From Bradyrhizobium tropiciagri (lineage in GTDB: Bacteria; Pseudomonadota; Alphaproteobacteria; Rhizobiales; Xanthobacteraceae), in contig NZ_JAFCKF010000016.1 in the NCBI RefSeq assembly GCF_018130545.1, positions 24,839 through 88,838 of the forward strand: 64,000 nt of DNA, in the 5' to 3' direction. A program made the translations under genes and the position numbers. The notes below the pieces were generated by a model. That model had not been told where the DNA came from and did not search any database. It saw nothing but the letters and a program-made list of their open reading frames with translations. How positions within the stretch are numbered: position 1 is the stretch's first letter; every line of letters starts with the position of its first letter. Shown here one piece after another: positions 9,294 through 16,696 of this stretch.

Positions 9294-9734
9294 ATGACAG
9301 ACAGGATGGAAGCTGGCGGCCGCTTGGCCGGCCGGTATGACGATCCCGGAACGCTGACCCGCCGTCGCAAACGTCGGCTGCGAGTGGCTCTGCCGCTTGG
9401 TCTGGTCGCGCTTGCATCGGTCGCCGCGGCCCAGTTGGCGCAGGCGCGCGATCCCGATGGCCGCTACGCCAATTCGCCGCTCAAGGAATGGTTCGACGGT
9501 CTGCGCAGCGGCAAGGGGCCGTGCTGCTCTGATGCCGACGGCAGCGCAGTCAGCGATGTCGACTGGGAATCCAAGGACGGACATTATCGCGTGCGCCTCG
9601 AAGGGACGTGGATCGACGTCCCAGACGAGGCCGTGGTCACCGAGCCCAACCGCGCCGGCCGCGCCATGGTGTGGCCGATCAAGAGCTACATGGGCGTGAC
9701 GATCCGCTGCTTCATGCCCGGCAGCATGACGTAA
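9294..9734 (+). CDS. conserved rhizobial secreted or membrane-anchored protein, unknown function
   Basis: The 146-residue protein has a basic N-terminus (TRRRKRRLR) and one hydrophobic segment (VALPLGLVALASVAAAQLAQA) that reads as signal peptide or anchor. The mature part begins RDPDGRYANSPLKEWFDGL, with a Cys pair in GKGPCCSDADG and a late Cys. Start 9294 has GGAG nine bases upstream; an earlier in-frame start at 9261 is less likely. The pattern is familiar from rhizobial hypothetical proteins. Single gene. Confidence 0.75.
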   Translation: MTDRMEAGGRLAGRYDDPGTLTRRRKRRLRVALPLGLVALASVAAAQLAQARDPDGRYANSPLKEWFDGLRSGKGPCCSDADGSAVSDVDWESKDGHYRVRLEGTWIDVPDEAVVTEPNRAGRAMVWPIKSYMGVTIRCFMPGSMT

Positions 9735-9754
9735 CGCTTGAGGCGGCCCGGAAC

Positions 9755-9807
9755 GTGGCCGTCGATCCTTGGAGACGCCCGCAAGTGCGGGCTCCCCAGG
9801 ATGACGG
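9755..9807. repeat. palindromic intergenic repeat, half copy
   Basis: This copy runs from GTGGCCGTCGATCCTTGG to CCAGGATGACGG and differs from 8628-8679 at only a few positions. The inner hairpin GCCCGC-AAGT-GCGGGC shows compensating changes relative to the first copy's CCCGCTGCGCGGG. Only the right half of the element is present. Confidence 0.8.
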
Positions 9808-9816
9808 TGAGAGATC

Positions 9817-10203
9817 TCATGCGTACTTCTTGTCGCGCTCGAGCAGTTCGATCGAGATGCCCTGCGGTCCGCGGATGAAGCAGATCCGCACGCCGGGGCG
9901 GATCGTGGTCGGCTCCTTGGTGAACTCGACGCCCTTGGCCTTGATCTCGGCCGCGACCGCGTCGATGTCCTTCACCGTCAGCCCGAAATGATCGAGCCCC
10001 TGGTAGGGCGTCACCGGCGGCGCGTTGACGCCGTCGCCCTGCGTCACCTCGGCGATGAATACCTTGGCGCCGCCGAGCTGGACGTCGATGCGGCCGGGCC
10101 CCCGGATGATCTCGCCGCCGAGAATGTCGCGCAGCCAGGTCGCGGTGGCCTCGGGATCGGGACTGCGCAGATGGACATGGTCCCAGGTGACGACGACGGG
10201 CAT
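9817..10203 (-). CDS. VOC family protein (glyoxalase/dioxygenase fold)
   Basis: The 128-residue protein has two beta-alpha-beta-beta-beta modules. Metal-ligand candidates are the His in TWDHVHLRS and in GLDHFGLTV, and a Glu in GISIELLERD. Start 10203 follows AAGGAG at 6 bases; the open frame upstream of it lacks coding character. VOC enzymes include glyoxalase I, extradiol dioxygenases and antibiotic-binding proteins. Size and the single domain pair fit a glyoxalase-like dimer, but the substrate cannot be inferred. Confidence 0.85.
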   Translation of the reverse strand: MPVVVTWDHVHLRSPDPEATATWLRDILGGEIIRGPGRIDVQLGGAKVFIAEVTQGDGVNAPPVTPYQGLDHFGLTVKDIDAVAAEIKAKGVEFTKEPTTIRPGVRICFIRGPQGISIELLERDKKYA

Positions 10204-10449
10204 TGCGAACTCCTTGTTGTTCTCGCGCCGCTTGGGTGCGCGGCACTCGCTCTCGGGCGCGCGCGAATTTAGCGAGCGGTCGGCTGGGATGCCATCCCTC
10301 CGTGCTGCCGGTCGCAAGATTGTCGTCCCGGAATGAAACCATTTCGGCGGTCGGCGATTGGTCTCGCGTGGCCGCTCGACCTGCGGCCGTCTCCGCAGTC
10401 TTGAATAGCGGTGGCGGTGGATCGGGCGTCGAGGGGTGAGGGCACGACG

Positions 10450-11094
10450 ATGCGGATCGGCTTGGCGTCGTTTCGAAATGTTGCTGCCGGACGTCTCGGT
10501 GAGGGCGGCCTCTACGCCAGCCTGCTGCTGCCGCTGATTGCGCTGGCCGGGATCAGCGCGTGGTTCATGCTCCCCGAGCCCAGCGACGCCGGCGATCAGG
10601 ATGCCTGGCCGGCGTCATCCGCCATCGTCCGCGCCGCGGAGGATGCGCCTGCCCAGACTGCCAAGGATACGCCCAGGGACGCGCCCAAGGATGCGCCCAG
10701 GGATACGCCGGCCGCAGCGGCCGATGAGCCAGCCACGGTCGGCGTAGCCACCGCACAGCCGGCCGAGGAGGCCGGGCCGTCCGCGCCTGGCGCCGAACGC
10801 TCGCCGCTCGACAAGCTACGGATCGCCTCGCAGTCGTTTCAGCGTGGCGGGCTGGGTTCGAAGGCACTGGTCACCCTGACGCTGCGCAATGCCAATGATT
10901 TCGCGGTCAAGGATATCGAGATCGCCTGCGCCTTCATCCGCCGCGACGGCAGTCCGCTGACCGAGCGCAAGCGGCTGATCCCGGACACCATCGCCATGCG
11001 GAGCCGCAAGACCTATCCCCGGATGCTAATCGGGTTCGTCAATGTTAACGCAAACAAGGCCAAATGCACGGTCGTGACCGCCAGTCGCGTCTAA
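10450..11094 (+). CDS. membrane-anchored protein with Asp/Pro/Ala repeat linker, unknown function
   Basis: The 214-residue protein has one N-terminal membrane helix (LYASLLLPLIALAGISAWFML). A low-complexity linker with DTPRDAPKDAPRDTP follows, encoded by a 12-base tandem repeat near 10665-10710. The C-terminal beta domain (about 125-214) contains GSKALVTLTLRNANDFAVKDIEIACAF-type strands, resembling immunoglobulin-like domains. It probably faces the periplasm. Start 10450 is chosen for spacing to GAGG; an upstream start at 10411 is possible. Function not recognised. Confidence 0.65.
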   Translation: MRIGLASFRNVAAGRLGEGGLYASLLLPLIALAGISAWFMLPEPSDAGDQDAWPASSAIVRAAEDAPAQTAKDTPRDAPKDAPRDTPAAAADEPATVGVATAQPAEEAGPSAPGAERSPLDKLRIASQSFQRGGLGSKALVTLTLRNANDFAVKDIEIACAFIRRDGSPLTERKRLIPDTIAMRSRKTYPRMLIGFVNVNANKAKCTVVTASRV

Positions 11095-11156
11095 ACCCTG
11101 CATCTCGAAAAAGTGACCGGGAATTGACTTCCCGGGTGAACCGCAACGGCCAGGCA

Positions 11157-11181
11157 GGAACTAACTAATAAGCCGACCGTT
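11157..11181 (+). promoter_or_regulatory. EcfG-type general stress promoter
   Basis: GGAAC (11157-11161), 16 bases, then CGTT (11178-11181). This is an exact match to the GGAAC-N16/17-CGTT consensus of the alphaproteobacterial sigma factor EcfG. It lies 131 bp before the start at 11313 and faces it. A hairpin ACCGGGAA/TTCCCGGGT sits just upstream (about 11117-11138). Confidence 0.75.
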
Positions 11182-11312
11182 AGAGAACGACCCGGAAGCG
11201 CGGGATGGCGACTGTCCGGGTGATCATGCGCAGACGATGAATTCGCCCGCGCGATGACTGATGTCGTCGCGCTGAGATGAACCGCGCCCGATGCGCGGGG
11301 GGAGCTACCAAG

Positions 11313-11840
11313 ATGCCAGTGGCGCGTTATTTCCTGTATGTTGGTGGCGTGCTGCTCGCGCTGCTTTTCGTCGTCAACGCTGTGGTGCCGCAGGAGGCCA
11401 CGATTCCCGGCCAAAGCCAGACTATCTCGTCGCCGGGCGTCGACAAGACCATGGTCCGCATCAGGTCGACCCAGAAGCTGCCGGAGCGGGTGGTCTACGA
11501 CACCAACCAGCCGATCATCGTTCCGGCACATGTGAACGCGGTTGCCGCGGTCGTACCGCCGGCTACGGGTGATGCATCGGCGCAGACTCGTGTCCGCAAC
11601 ACATTTGCCCAGTTCATTCCGCCGGAGAAGGCTGACGCGCAGAAGGCCGTGGCCGAGGCGAAGCCGGCCGAGCAGCCGGCGCAGGCCCAGCCTCAGGCAC
11701 CCAAGAAGCGCAAGGTCGCGCGTTACCATGCCCATCCGCAGCAGCCGATGCGGCTGGCGCAGCCCGGCATGTATCAGCCCTACCGCGTCGCCCAGCAGCA
11801 GCCGCGCATGGGCTTCTTCGGCGGCTTCGGCACCTGGTAA
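11313..11840 (+). CDS. single-pass membrane protein with Pro/Gln-rich tail, probable stress gene
   Basis: The 175-residue protein has an N-terminal hydrophobic helix (YFLYVGGVLLALLFVVNAVV). An extracytoplasmic region follows with IRSTQKLPERVVYDTNQP, then a Lys/Ala/Gln/Pro-rich stretch and a Gly/Phe-rich end (MGFFGGFGTW). The start at 11313 has GGAG eight bases upstream. An EcfG-type promoter precedes it and an intrinsic terminator follows, so it looks like a single-gene general stress transcript. Function unknown. Confidence 0.7.
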   Translation: MPVARYFLYVGGVLLALLFVVNAVVPQEATIPGQSQTISSPGVDKTMVRIRSTQKLPERVVYDTNQPIIVPAHVNAVAAVVPPATGDASAQTRVRNTFAQFIPPEKADAQKAVAEAKPAEQPAQAQPQAPKKRKVARYHAHPQQPMRLAQPGMYQPYRVAQQQPRMGFFGGFGTW

Positions 11841-11873
11841 GGCAGGGACGCGCCGCCAGCCGGCAATCAATCC

Positions 11874-11902
11874 GCCGCCGCAAACATTTGCGGCGGCATT
11901 TT
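11874..11902 (+). terminator. intrinsic terminator-like hairpin
   Basis: GCCGCCGCAAA (11874-11884) pairs perfectly with TTTGCGGCGGC (11887-11897) and is followed by ATTTT. It lies 34 bp after the 11313-11840 gene. The T-run is short. Confidence 0.6.
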
Positions 11903-11950
11903 CATGTCCGTGTTGCCGGACGGGTCGCGCGGCGGCGCCGCGCTGTGTGA

Positions 11951-12358
11951 CTAGCGCGGCAGGCGTGGAATCTTGTCGGCGAAGCCGTTGTAGCAGGTCA
12001 GCCGCTCGTCCTCTTCCTTCACGAAGCGACATTCGTTGACGCCCTTGGCGGGGGCGGCCTTCGGCTTCGGCTGCGGCTTGAAGATCTCGTCGTAGCACAT
12101 CAGCCGCTCCTTGGTGGCGTCGTCGATGTCCTGACAGGCCTGGAGCTTCTGGGCGGCCGATTGCGGCTTGCCCGGCGCGGGCGGCTTCTCGCCCTTCTTG
12201 GCCGCCGACTTCTTGCCGACCTGGACCAGCGGCTTGTCGCCGACCATCGGCTGGGCGGCCGCCGCCGGCTTATCGGCGGGCGCCGGGGCTGGAGTGGTCC
12301 CTTGAGCAAACACGGCAGCCGGGCAGAGGAGCGCCAGCGCGAGGATGATATGTCTCAT
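11951..12358 (-). CDS. small secreted Ala/Pro/Lys-rich protein with Cys pairs, unknown function
   Basis: The 135-residue protein has a signal peptide (MRHIILALALLCPAAVFAQG). A low-complexity Pro/Ala/Lys region of about 50 residues follows, and then a domain with spaced Cys (LQACQDIDDATKERLMCYDEI, NECRFVKEEDERLTCYNGF). The repeated C-x(14-15)-C-Y pattern suggests two small disulphide-bonded repeats in the periplasm. The start at 12358 is the ATG directly before the signal peptide. Not recognised as a named family. Confidence 0.7.
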   Translation of the reverse strand: MRHIILALALLCPAAVFAQGTTPAPAPADKPAAAAQPMVGDKPLVQVGKKSAAKKGEKPPAPGKPQSAAQKLQACQDIDDATKERLMCYDEIFKPQPKPKAAPAKGVNECRFVKEEDERLTCYNGFADKIPRLPR

Positions 12359-12682
12359 GTTGAAAATGTCCGAAATGGCGTGATGACCGGAAGGATGGCG
12401 CCGGGGATCGGAAAAGCCCGGCAAGCGCCGAGGCTTATCGCAAGTCTTGCCCGAATCCTACCCCCAGACGCGATCCGCCCAGCCCTGATCCACTGGGGAA
12501 AATACGGGCAAATCGTCGCCGTGCGACGGCCAATGGAGCGGCCAAGCGAGCGTGATTTGCCTTTGCAAGGCGGGGCGGCTATGACCACGCCATCTGCGCG
12601 ACTGGCGCTTGGATGGGCCACCATCGGGGAGCGCAGAGACTGAACGCCGCGCGCCTGGGCACCGCTTCGAAACGGAGGTGCC
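12359..12682. other. intergenic region without supported gene
   Basis: These 324 bp separate divergent genes (secreted protein leftwards, folD rightwards). Open frames here carry no convincing start, ribosome site or codon pattern. A GGAGG at 12672-12676 serves folD. No other signal was recognised. Confidence 0.4.
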
Positions 12683-13546
12683 ATGACGGCGAAACTTCTC
12701 GATGGGCATGCACATGCCCAGATTGTCATCGACAAAATTGCTAGCGAACTGGACCGGCTGCCGCGCGCACCGGGGCTTGCGGTCGTCTTGGTCGGCTGTG
12801 ACCCGGCGAGCCAGATCTATGTGCAGAGCAAGGTCAGGATGGCCGAGCGGCTCGGCCTCCGCGGCGCGGTCGAACGCCTGCCGGACGATTGCAGCGAGGC
12901 CGATCTGCTTGCCAGGATCGACGCGCTCAACGGGCGCGACGATATCGACGGCATCCTGATCCAGCTGCCGCTGCCGGCGCATATCGACGCCCTGCGCGTG
13001 ATGGCGGCGGTCGATCCCGCGAAGGATGTCGACGGCCTGCACGCGCTCAATGCCGGCCGGCTGTTTCACGGTGACGATGCGCTGGTGCCGTGCACGCCGC
13101 TCGGCTGCCTCCGGCTGATCAAATCGATCCGGCCGGATCTCACCGGCGCTCATGCCGTGGTGATCGGCAGCTCCAACATCGTCGGCAAGCCGATGGCTGC
13201 GCTCTTGCTGCAGGAGCAGGCCACCGTGACGCAGACCCACGTCCACACCCGCGGCATCAGCCAGATCTGCCGCCAGGCCGATATCCTGGTCAGCGCGGTG
13301 GGCAAGGCGGGCCTGGTGCGCGGCAACTGGATCAAGCCGCAAGCCATCGTCATCGACGTCGGCACCACGCGCGTCGAGAAGCCGGACGGCGGTTACGCGG
13401 TGTGCGGCGACGTCTCCTTCGACGAAGCGGTGCAGGTCGCCGGCGCGATCACACCGGTGCCGCGCGGCGTCGGCCCGATGACCATCGCCTGCCTGATGGA
13501 GAATACCGTTAAGGCCGCGAAGGCGCGGGCAGCCCGCCTGCAGTAA
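12683..13546 (+). CDS. folD: bifunctional methylenetetrahydrofolate dehydrogenase/methenyltetrahydrofolate cyclohydrolase
   Basis: The 287-residue cytosolic enzyme interconverts 5,10-methylene-, 5,10-methenyl- and 10-formyl-tetrahydrofolate using NADP. The conserved catalytic Lys lies in SQIYVQSKVRMAERLG, the substrate loop is DGILIQLPLPAHID, PCTPLGCLRLI follows, and the dinucleotide-binding segment is VVIGSSNIVGKPMAALL. The usual G-R-S-x-I-V-G-K-P is here G-S-S-N-I-V-G-K-P. Length is typical. The start follows GGAGG at 4 bases. It is a single gene; a second folD elsewhere would not be surprising. Confidence 0.93.
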   Translation: MTAKLLDGHAHAQIVIDKIASELDRLPRAPGLAVVLVGCDPASQIYVQSKVRMAERLGLRGAVERLPDDCSEADLLARIDALNGRDDIDGILIQLPLPAHIDALRVMAAVDPAKDVDGLHALNAGRLFHGDDALVPCTPLGCLRLIKSIRPDLTGAHAVVIGSSNIVGKPMAALLLQEQATVTQTHVHTRGISQICRQADILVSAVGKAGLVRGNWIKPQAIVIDVGTTRVEKPDGGYAVCGDVSFDEAVQVAGAITPVPRGVGPMTIACLMENTVKAAKARAARLQ

Positions 13547-13690
13547 CGCGGGATGTTCAGGTGAAGCGCGCGGCTGGCGCCGCGCGCTTGGGTCTTCGCC
13601 GTCGATGTCGCGTGTGTGAAGTCACGACTTCAGAGGTAATGGAAAGCCCGCGGCATTCGTCTATCGTCACGCGATAGAGGGGGGCGCGCG

Positions 13691-14143
13691 ATGCTGTATG
13701 CGGAAGATCTCACCGAGGGCCAGACGTTCCAGCTCGGCAGCTACACGATCGGTGAAGCCGAAATCCTGGAATTCGCCGGGAAGTATGATCCGGTGCCGAT
13801 CCATACCGACCGTGTCGCGGCTGCGGCGGGCCCGTTCGGCGGCCTGATCGCGAGCGGCTTCAACACCATGGCGATCTATCAGCGGCTCGTCGTGGAGACG
13901 ATCTGGACCAAGGTGGCCGGCATTGTCGGGCGGAGCTTCGAGATTCGTCTGCCGAGCCCGGTTCGGCCGGGAGCTACGCTGACCGGCCAATCGCAGATCC
14001 AGAAGATCACCATCAGGCCGGAGCGGCGCGACGCCGTCGTGATCTTCAAGACGGAGCTCGTCAACGACGAGCAGCGGCCAGTTCTTGTCCTCGTTCTCGA
14101 TGCGCTCATCCACATGCGGCCGGCGGAGCGGGATCGGACATAG
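13691..14143 (+). CDS. MaoC family hot-dog hydratase
   Basis: A 150-residue single hot-dog domain. The R-hydratase signature is visible as EFAGKYDPVPIHTD (catalytic Asp and His) followed by FGGLIASGFNTMAI. Relatives hydrate 2-enoyl-CoA or act as beta-hydroxyacyl dehydratases. No fatty-acid or polyhydroxyalkanoate gene adjoins it, so the acyl substrate is unknown. The preceding 145 bp show no clear regulatory motif. Confidence 0.88.
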   Translation: MLYAEDLTEGQTFQLGSYTIGEAEILEFAGKYDPVPIHTDRVAAAAGPFGGLIASGFNTMAIYQRLVVETIWTKVAGIVGRSFEIRLPSPVRPGATLTGQSQIQKITIRPERRDAVVIFKTELVNDEQRPVLVLVLDALIHMRPAERDRT

Positions 14144-14275
14144 GCCTCCCCCGGATTGATCTGGCGCTCCGCAATGCTGAGTCTACCATGGCAAACCTGC
14201 GGCCGAACTGCAGCGCATCCTTGATGCTGCCGCGTCTGGCTGCCCGAGCATTCGGCTCGACGATACGGTGCGGAC

Positions 14276-14701
14276 GTGAAAAGCAACAAGCAGAAGCGCG
14301 GGGAGATCGATGCGAAGCGGCGCAAGGCCGACGAATGGCTCCGCCTGCAGGCGCAAAAAGCCGCCGAGCAGCGTCGCCGGCGCGACTACAAGATTGCGCT
14401 GGCGCGCGGGGAAGTTGCCGTCGTGACGAGCGCGCTTGCGCCCTCGAACAGCTATTCGATCCCCGATTTCGTCGAACGCGGGACGTATCGACCCGAACCC
14501 TTCGTCTGCAAGGACTGCGGCGTGGCCGAGGTCTGGACGCCGTTGCAGCAGAAATGGTGGTACGAGACCGCCAAGGGCGACGTGTTCACCAAGGCCGTGC
14601 GCTGCCGGGCCTGCCGCACCAAAGACCGCGCACGCAGATCCGCCGCGCGCCGCGTGCATCTGGAAGGGCTCGCCCGGAAGAGCAAGCCCACCGCCACATG
14701 A
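14276..14701 (+). CDS. zinc-ribbon domain protein
   Basis: The 141-residue protein has a strongly basic coiled N-terminal half (KSNKQKRGEIDAKRRKADEW) and a C-terminal zinc ribbon with CKDCGVAEVW and CRACRTKDRAR as the two CxxC knuckles. It ends in a basic tail. It resembles the probable zinc-ribbon family zf-trcl. The start codon used is GTG at 14276. Nucleic-acid or ribosome binding is a reasonable inference from charge; no direct evidence. Confidence 0.7.
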   Translation: MKSNKQKRGEIDAKRRKADEWLRLQAQKAAEQRRRRDYKIALARGEVAVVTSALAPSNSYSIPDFVERGTYRPEPFVCKDCGVAEVWTPLQQKWWYETAKGDVFTKAVRCRACRTKDRARRSAARRVHLEGLARKSKPTAT

Positions 14702-14788
14702 GTGGCGGGCAGGCGTGACGCGGCGCCGTACCTCTCACATCGATGCACGGGGAACCCCGCGCGCTTGCGGTCAATGCGTCGCGCGTGC

Positions 14789-14813
14789 GGAACGTTTCGT
14801 TGCCTGATCGGTT
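14789..14813 (+). promoter_or_regulatory. possible EcfG-type promoter, one mismatch
   Basis: GGAAC at 14789-14793, 17 bases, then GTT preceded by G instead of C. It fits GGAAC-N16-nGTT with one deviation from CGTT. It sits 93 bp before the 97-residue gene at 14906, in the right orientation. Confidence 0.4.
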
Positions 14814-14905
14814 CGAGACCTTGAAGCCTCCGGACGTGGGGCGCGGGCGGGGAGGAACCAGCCAGGGAAACACTCAAGGCCGGAACCAACAACAAGGAGC
14901 AGCGG

Positions 14906-15199
14906 ATGAAGCTTAATCCGACACAAGTCAAACAGACCATGACGCAACTGAACGCGCAGGTGCTTCCGGACGATCACCCGGCTGTGGCGCAGCTGAACAG
15001 CGTGTTCGGCGAGCACACATTCTTCGTCGACACCAGCGGACTGAAAGTGCTTGAACCCGCGCAGAGCTCCGACATGGCGGGGCAGACCGGTGAGGTCGTG
15101 AGCCTCGCCGAATGGAGCGATCCGGAGCTGACGTCGCTTCGGCCGCACGAGCCCGAGCCGACCGGCGTGCTCATTGCGCTTGAACCCAGCAAGCACTGA
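14906..15199 (+). CDS. small conserved protein, unknown function
   Basis: A 97-residue acidic soluble protein with no signal peptide or membrane helix. The start follows AAGGAGCAGCGG, a good ribosome site. The N-terminal half (NPTQVKQTMTQLNAQVLPDD) looks helical and the centre (GEHTFFVDTSGLKVLEP) like a beta hairpin. The pattern is reminiscent of small rhizobial hypotheticals. A near-consensus EcfG promoter upstream hints at stress expression. Confidence 0.65.
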   Translation: MKLNPTQVKQTMTQLNAQVLPDDHPAVAQLNSVFGEHTFFVDTSGLKVLEPAQSSDMAGQTGEVVSLAEWSDPELTSLRPHEPEPTGVLIALEPSKH

Positions 15200-15345
15200 A
15201 TGCCGTTTCGCCCGGCGCGACGATCGGCCCTCTTGATGGCGATAGTCTCGGACGTCACCCCAAGAGGTGCCGAAAGTCACATGGCAAATCAGCGCCGCCT
15301 GCGTATGCATCGGTTCGAGGTGGGTATCCAGGCGGTGAGGGGTAG

Positions 15346-15717
15346 ATGGGGATTGTGCGGCGCTGGAGCCCTGACGAGGACGACAAGCTCAGAGAACTCG
15401 CCAGGGCCGGCAAGAATGCACTGGAGATCAGCAACGAGCTGACCCGCAGCGCGTCGGCGGTGCGGCGGCGCGCCGAGGTGTTGTCCGTCCTCATCATGGC
15501 CAAGGCGTTTCGTGCCCGCCCGTCGCATGTCGCGACCCATCTCGAGCGGGTCGCGATCGACGCGATCCACAACCGTCGTTCGTTTCCCGCAGGTGTCGGC
15601 CCCAGCACCATTGCCGGCATGATCGAGAAGGGCTGGATCGTCCCGGAGCTGGGCCGCCGATATCGCGTCACCGATGCCGGCGTCGAGGCGGTGCGGCGCA
15701 AGATCCCGAGTGGGTGA
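15346..15717 (+). CDS. small Myb/SANT-like HTH protein, putative DNA-binding
   Basis: The 123-residue protein begins with a Myb/GcrA-like helix-turn-helix (RRWSPDEDDKLRELARAGKNALEISNELTR, then SASAVRRRAEVL), where conserved Trp and the recognition helix are visible. The C-terminal half has a winged-helix-like ending (GMIEKGWIVPELGRRYRVTDAGVEAVRR). It may regulate transcription; no target is evident and the gene is single. Confidence 0.7.
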   Translation: MGIVRRWSPDEDDKLRELARAGKNALEISNELTRSASAVRRRAEVLSVLIMAKAFRARPSHVATHLERVAIDAIHNRRSFPAGVGPSTIAGMIEKGWIVPELGRRYRVTDAGVEAVRRKIPSG

Positions 15718-15856
15718 CGGCAGCGCAGCGACGGTTCGTGCCAGCCGGACTATTTGAGTTCGTCTGCGAGATTCTGCGCCCGAGACGGATATCCCATCCG
15801 TTCAATCATCGGAGGCGCGACGACCGGGGTCTCCGCGTGTCCCTCCAGCCGTCCGT

Positions 15857-16645
15857 GTGATTGCGCCGATGCTCAACGCCCAGTTTGTTCCAGCCGACCG
15901 GTACCAGCGTTTCGCCGATCTTGCGCCGTTCGTTCGCCAGGCGATCGGCACCATCGCGGCATTGACCCCGGCTCAGCGGCTGGACGTGGAATTCCTCGAA
16001 CGGGAATTCATCCCGGCGCTGGGACTTAACGACGAGCTGCTGCGTGAGCAGCCCCCGGAGCTTATGCCGTACTTCGGCAGGGGCCTCCACCTCTGGCAGT
16101 ATCCGAGCCAGCTCGCGCCGTATCTGGCCTGGCTTGCACGCAACGCGTCGGGCGTTTCCTCCTACATGGAAATCGGCTGCCGCTGGGGCGGCATGTTCAT
16201 CCTGGTTACGGAATGGCTCAGGAGCAGCGGTGCCGACCTCAAGACCGTGATCGCGCTCGATCCGATCGAGCCGACGCCGTTCATCTCGACCTATTTCGAT
16301 CTGCTGCAGCAGCAGGCCGGCATCGAGCCGGTCTACATCCAGGACTATTCAACCTCGCCGTTGGTCGCGGCGCATGTCGAGCAGTTGAAGCCCGACTTCG
16401 TCTTCATCGACGGAGATCACAGCCTGCGCGGTGCATTGCAGGATCATCTGCTGGTGCGCTCACACGCCAGCATCATCGTGCATCACGACATCCATTCCCA
16501 GGCCTGTCCGGACACGACGCTGCTGTGGACGGCGCTGAAACAGTTCGAGGCGCCGAGCTTTGACATGGTCGAGTTCACCAGCCAGTATCCGTCTGTCAAC
16601 GGCTCGTTCCTCGGCATCGGCGCCATGAAGCGCCGGTCCGCGTAG
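15857..16645 (+). CDS. class I SAM-dependent methyltransferase-like protein
   Basis: The 262-residue protein has an N-terminal helical part (1-95) and a Rossmann-like methyltransferase domain. Motif I-like YMEIGCRWGGMF is at about 105-115, then VIALDPIEPTP with the acidic residue of motif II, FVFIDGDHS, and IIVHHDIHS. This matches Methyltransf_24/cephalosporin hydroxylase-like enzymes, some of which act on sugars or secondary metabolites. An alternative start lies 12 bp downstream (MLNAQF). No biosynthetic cluster is next to it. Confidence 0.75.
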   Translation: MIAPMLNAQFVPADRYQRFADLAPFVRQAIGTIAALTPAQRLDVEFLEREFIPALGLNDELLREQPPELMPYFGRGLHLWQYPSQLAPYLAWLARNASGVSSYMEIGCRWGGMFILVTEWLRSSGADLKTVIALDPIEPTPFISTYFDLLQQQAGIEPVYIQDYSTSPLVAAHVEQLKPDFVFIDGDHSLRGALQDHLLVRSHASIIVHHDIHSQACPDTTLLWTALKQFEAPSFDMVEFTSQYPSVNGSFLGIGAMKRRSA

Positions 16646-16696
16646 CCGCAGGAACGGAAAGCCGGGCGATCGTCGCGATCGCGAATTTGCCGACCG

